64,000 nucleotides of DNA from Pseudideonella sakaiensis (GTDB lineage Bacteria > Pseudomonadota > Gammaproteobacteria > Burkholderiales > Burkholderiaceae_C). Position numbers and translations under genes: made by a program. The notes under the pieces are model-generated. The model was not told where the DNA came from. It saw only the letters and a program-made list of their open reading frames with translations, and made no database searches. Where the stretch lies: contig NZ_BBYR01000037.1 of the NCBI RefSeq assembly GCF_001293525.1, forward strand, positions 80,595 through 144,594. The letters are read 5' to 3'. Of this stretch, positions 63,345-64,000 are shown in pieces; position 1 is the first letter of the stretch; every line of letters begins with the position of its first letter.

Positions 63345-64000
63345 ATGACGCTCGACACCCCGACCGCCGGCCTTGCGCCGGCCCCGGCCGCCGACATCCC
63401 CGGCGAACCGGCCCGCGATGCAGCGCCCGCGGGCGACCCCCGCCTGCAGGCCCTGATGCGCGTGGCGCAGAAGCCCGCACCGCTGTTCAGCCACGGCCGC
63501 GGCAGCTGGCTGCATGACGACCGTGGCCGGCGCTGGCTCGACCTGGTGCAGGGCTGGGCCGTGAACACGCTCGGCCATGCGCCCGCTGCGGTGGCGCAGG
63601 CCGTCGCGGCCCAGGCCGGCCGGCTGCTGCAGCCAGGCCCCGGCTACCACAACGACCGCGCCGCCGAGCTGGCCACGCGCCTGGCCGCCGCCAGCGGCAT
63701 GGACCGCGTCTTCTTCGGCAGCACCGGCGCCGAGGCCAACGAGGGCGCGATCAAGCTGGCGCGCAAGTTCGGCCAGGTGCACCGCGGCGGCGCCTTCGAG
63801 ATCGTCACCTTCGAGAACGCCTTCCACGGCCGCACGCTGGCGACCATGAGCGCCAGCGGCAAGCCCGGCTTCGACCGGTTGTTCGCGCCGCAGGTGCCCG
63901 GCTTCCCGAAGGCCCGGCTGAACGACCTCGACAGCGTCCGCGCCTGCCTCGGGCCGGCCAGCGTGGCGGTGATGCTGGAGCCGATCCAGGGCGAGGCCGG
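63345..64000 (+). CDS. argD: acetylornithine transaminase family protein, 5' part (3' end outside window)
   Basis: The first 218 residues of a PLP-dependent class III aminotransferase that converts N-acetylglutamate semialdehyde to N-acetylornithine in arginine synthesis. Visible motifs: [50 protein letters not shown] (PLP phosphate-binding region), [16 protein letters not shown] and [11 protein letters not shown] at the window end. The PLP Lys lies beyond the edge. The first 35 residues are Ala/Pro-rich. GAAGGAAG gives a good ribosome-binding site for ATG 63345. It is preceded by an arginine-rich leader and a terminator. Confidence 0.85.
   Translation, partial: MTLDTPTAGLAPAPAADIPGEPARDAAPAGDPRLQALMRVAQKPAPLFSHGRGSWLHDDRGRRWLDLVQGWAVNTLGHAPAAVAQAVAAQAGRLLQPGPGYHNDRAAELATRLAAASGMDRVFFGSTGAEANEGAIKLARKFGQVHRGGAFEIVTFENAFHGRTLATMSASGKPGFDRLFAPQVPGFPKARLNDLDSVRACLGPASVAVMLEPIQGEA

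Overview
The window is GC-rich throughout, about 70% by eye, with strong G/C preference at third codon positions. Gene content (tolB-pal-cpoB, msbA, ubiX, pssA, a tctAB set, many two-component genes) points to a betaproteobacterium of the order Burkholderiales, probably near the Leptothrix/Rubrivivax/Sphaerotilus group. This is inferred from gene content and style; no 16S rRNA is present. Genes are densely packed, and many neighbours share 4-base ATGA or GTGA overlaps.

Layout. 1-9.3 kb: a signalling block with a truncated NarX-type histidine kinase, a four-gene operon (three-receiver hybrid kinase, CheR, CheB, receiver-plus-kinase), pssA, two single-domain receivers and ubiX. 9.3-16.6 kb: a hemerythrin-like protein, a LuxR-type HTH protein, an ECF sigma/anti-sigma pair, a fluoroacetate-dehalogenase-like hydrolase, a small zinc-ribbon protein, a DUF4118 histidine kinase and an alpha/beta hydrolase. 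16.7-30.4 kb: a more accessory region with an AhpD-like protein, a DUF2254 protein, a K+ channel, a MarR regulator with tctBA, and a catabolic cluster (esterase, type I Baeyer-Villiger monooxygenase, two SDRs, an ABC binding protein, TetR). 30.8-31.0 kb: two tRNA-Lys genes. 31.1-36.1 kb: tcdA, a YeeE/YedE transporter and cpoB-pal-tolB. 36.3-43.7 kb: LPS and cell-envelope glycosyltransferases with msbA. 43.8-58.9 kb: regulators, a ring-hydroxylating oxygenase with its reductase, a DinG/XPD-type helicase, a crotonase, an SpmA/SpmB fusion and a molybdenum hydroxylase pair. 59.0-63.1 kb: a complete bufferin-type RiPP operon (precursor, DUF692 oxygenase, DUF2063 partner, DoxX) with its own ECF sigma factor and NrsF-type anti-sigma. 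63.1-64.0 kb: an arginine-codon-rich leader ORF and terminator in front of a truncated argD-like gene.

Most notable signals. (i) A 19-residue leader peptide with six arginine codons, all CGA or CGT, followed by a perfect 12-bp terminator hairpin before argD: a candidate arginine attenuator. (ii) A repeated element of 53-56 nt that fills exactly the gap from the stop codon of one gene to the start codon of the next in two unrelated operons, with a conserved hairpin. (iii) The bufferin operon, preceded by a GTAACC-N16-CGTA promoter matching the sigma-F type. (iv) Several genes whose only good -10 hexamer lies 6-8 nt before the start codon, suggesting leaderless mRNAs. (v) Paired palindromic operators near MarR and TetR genes.
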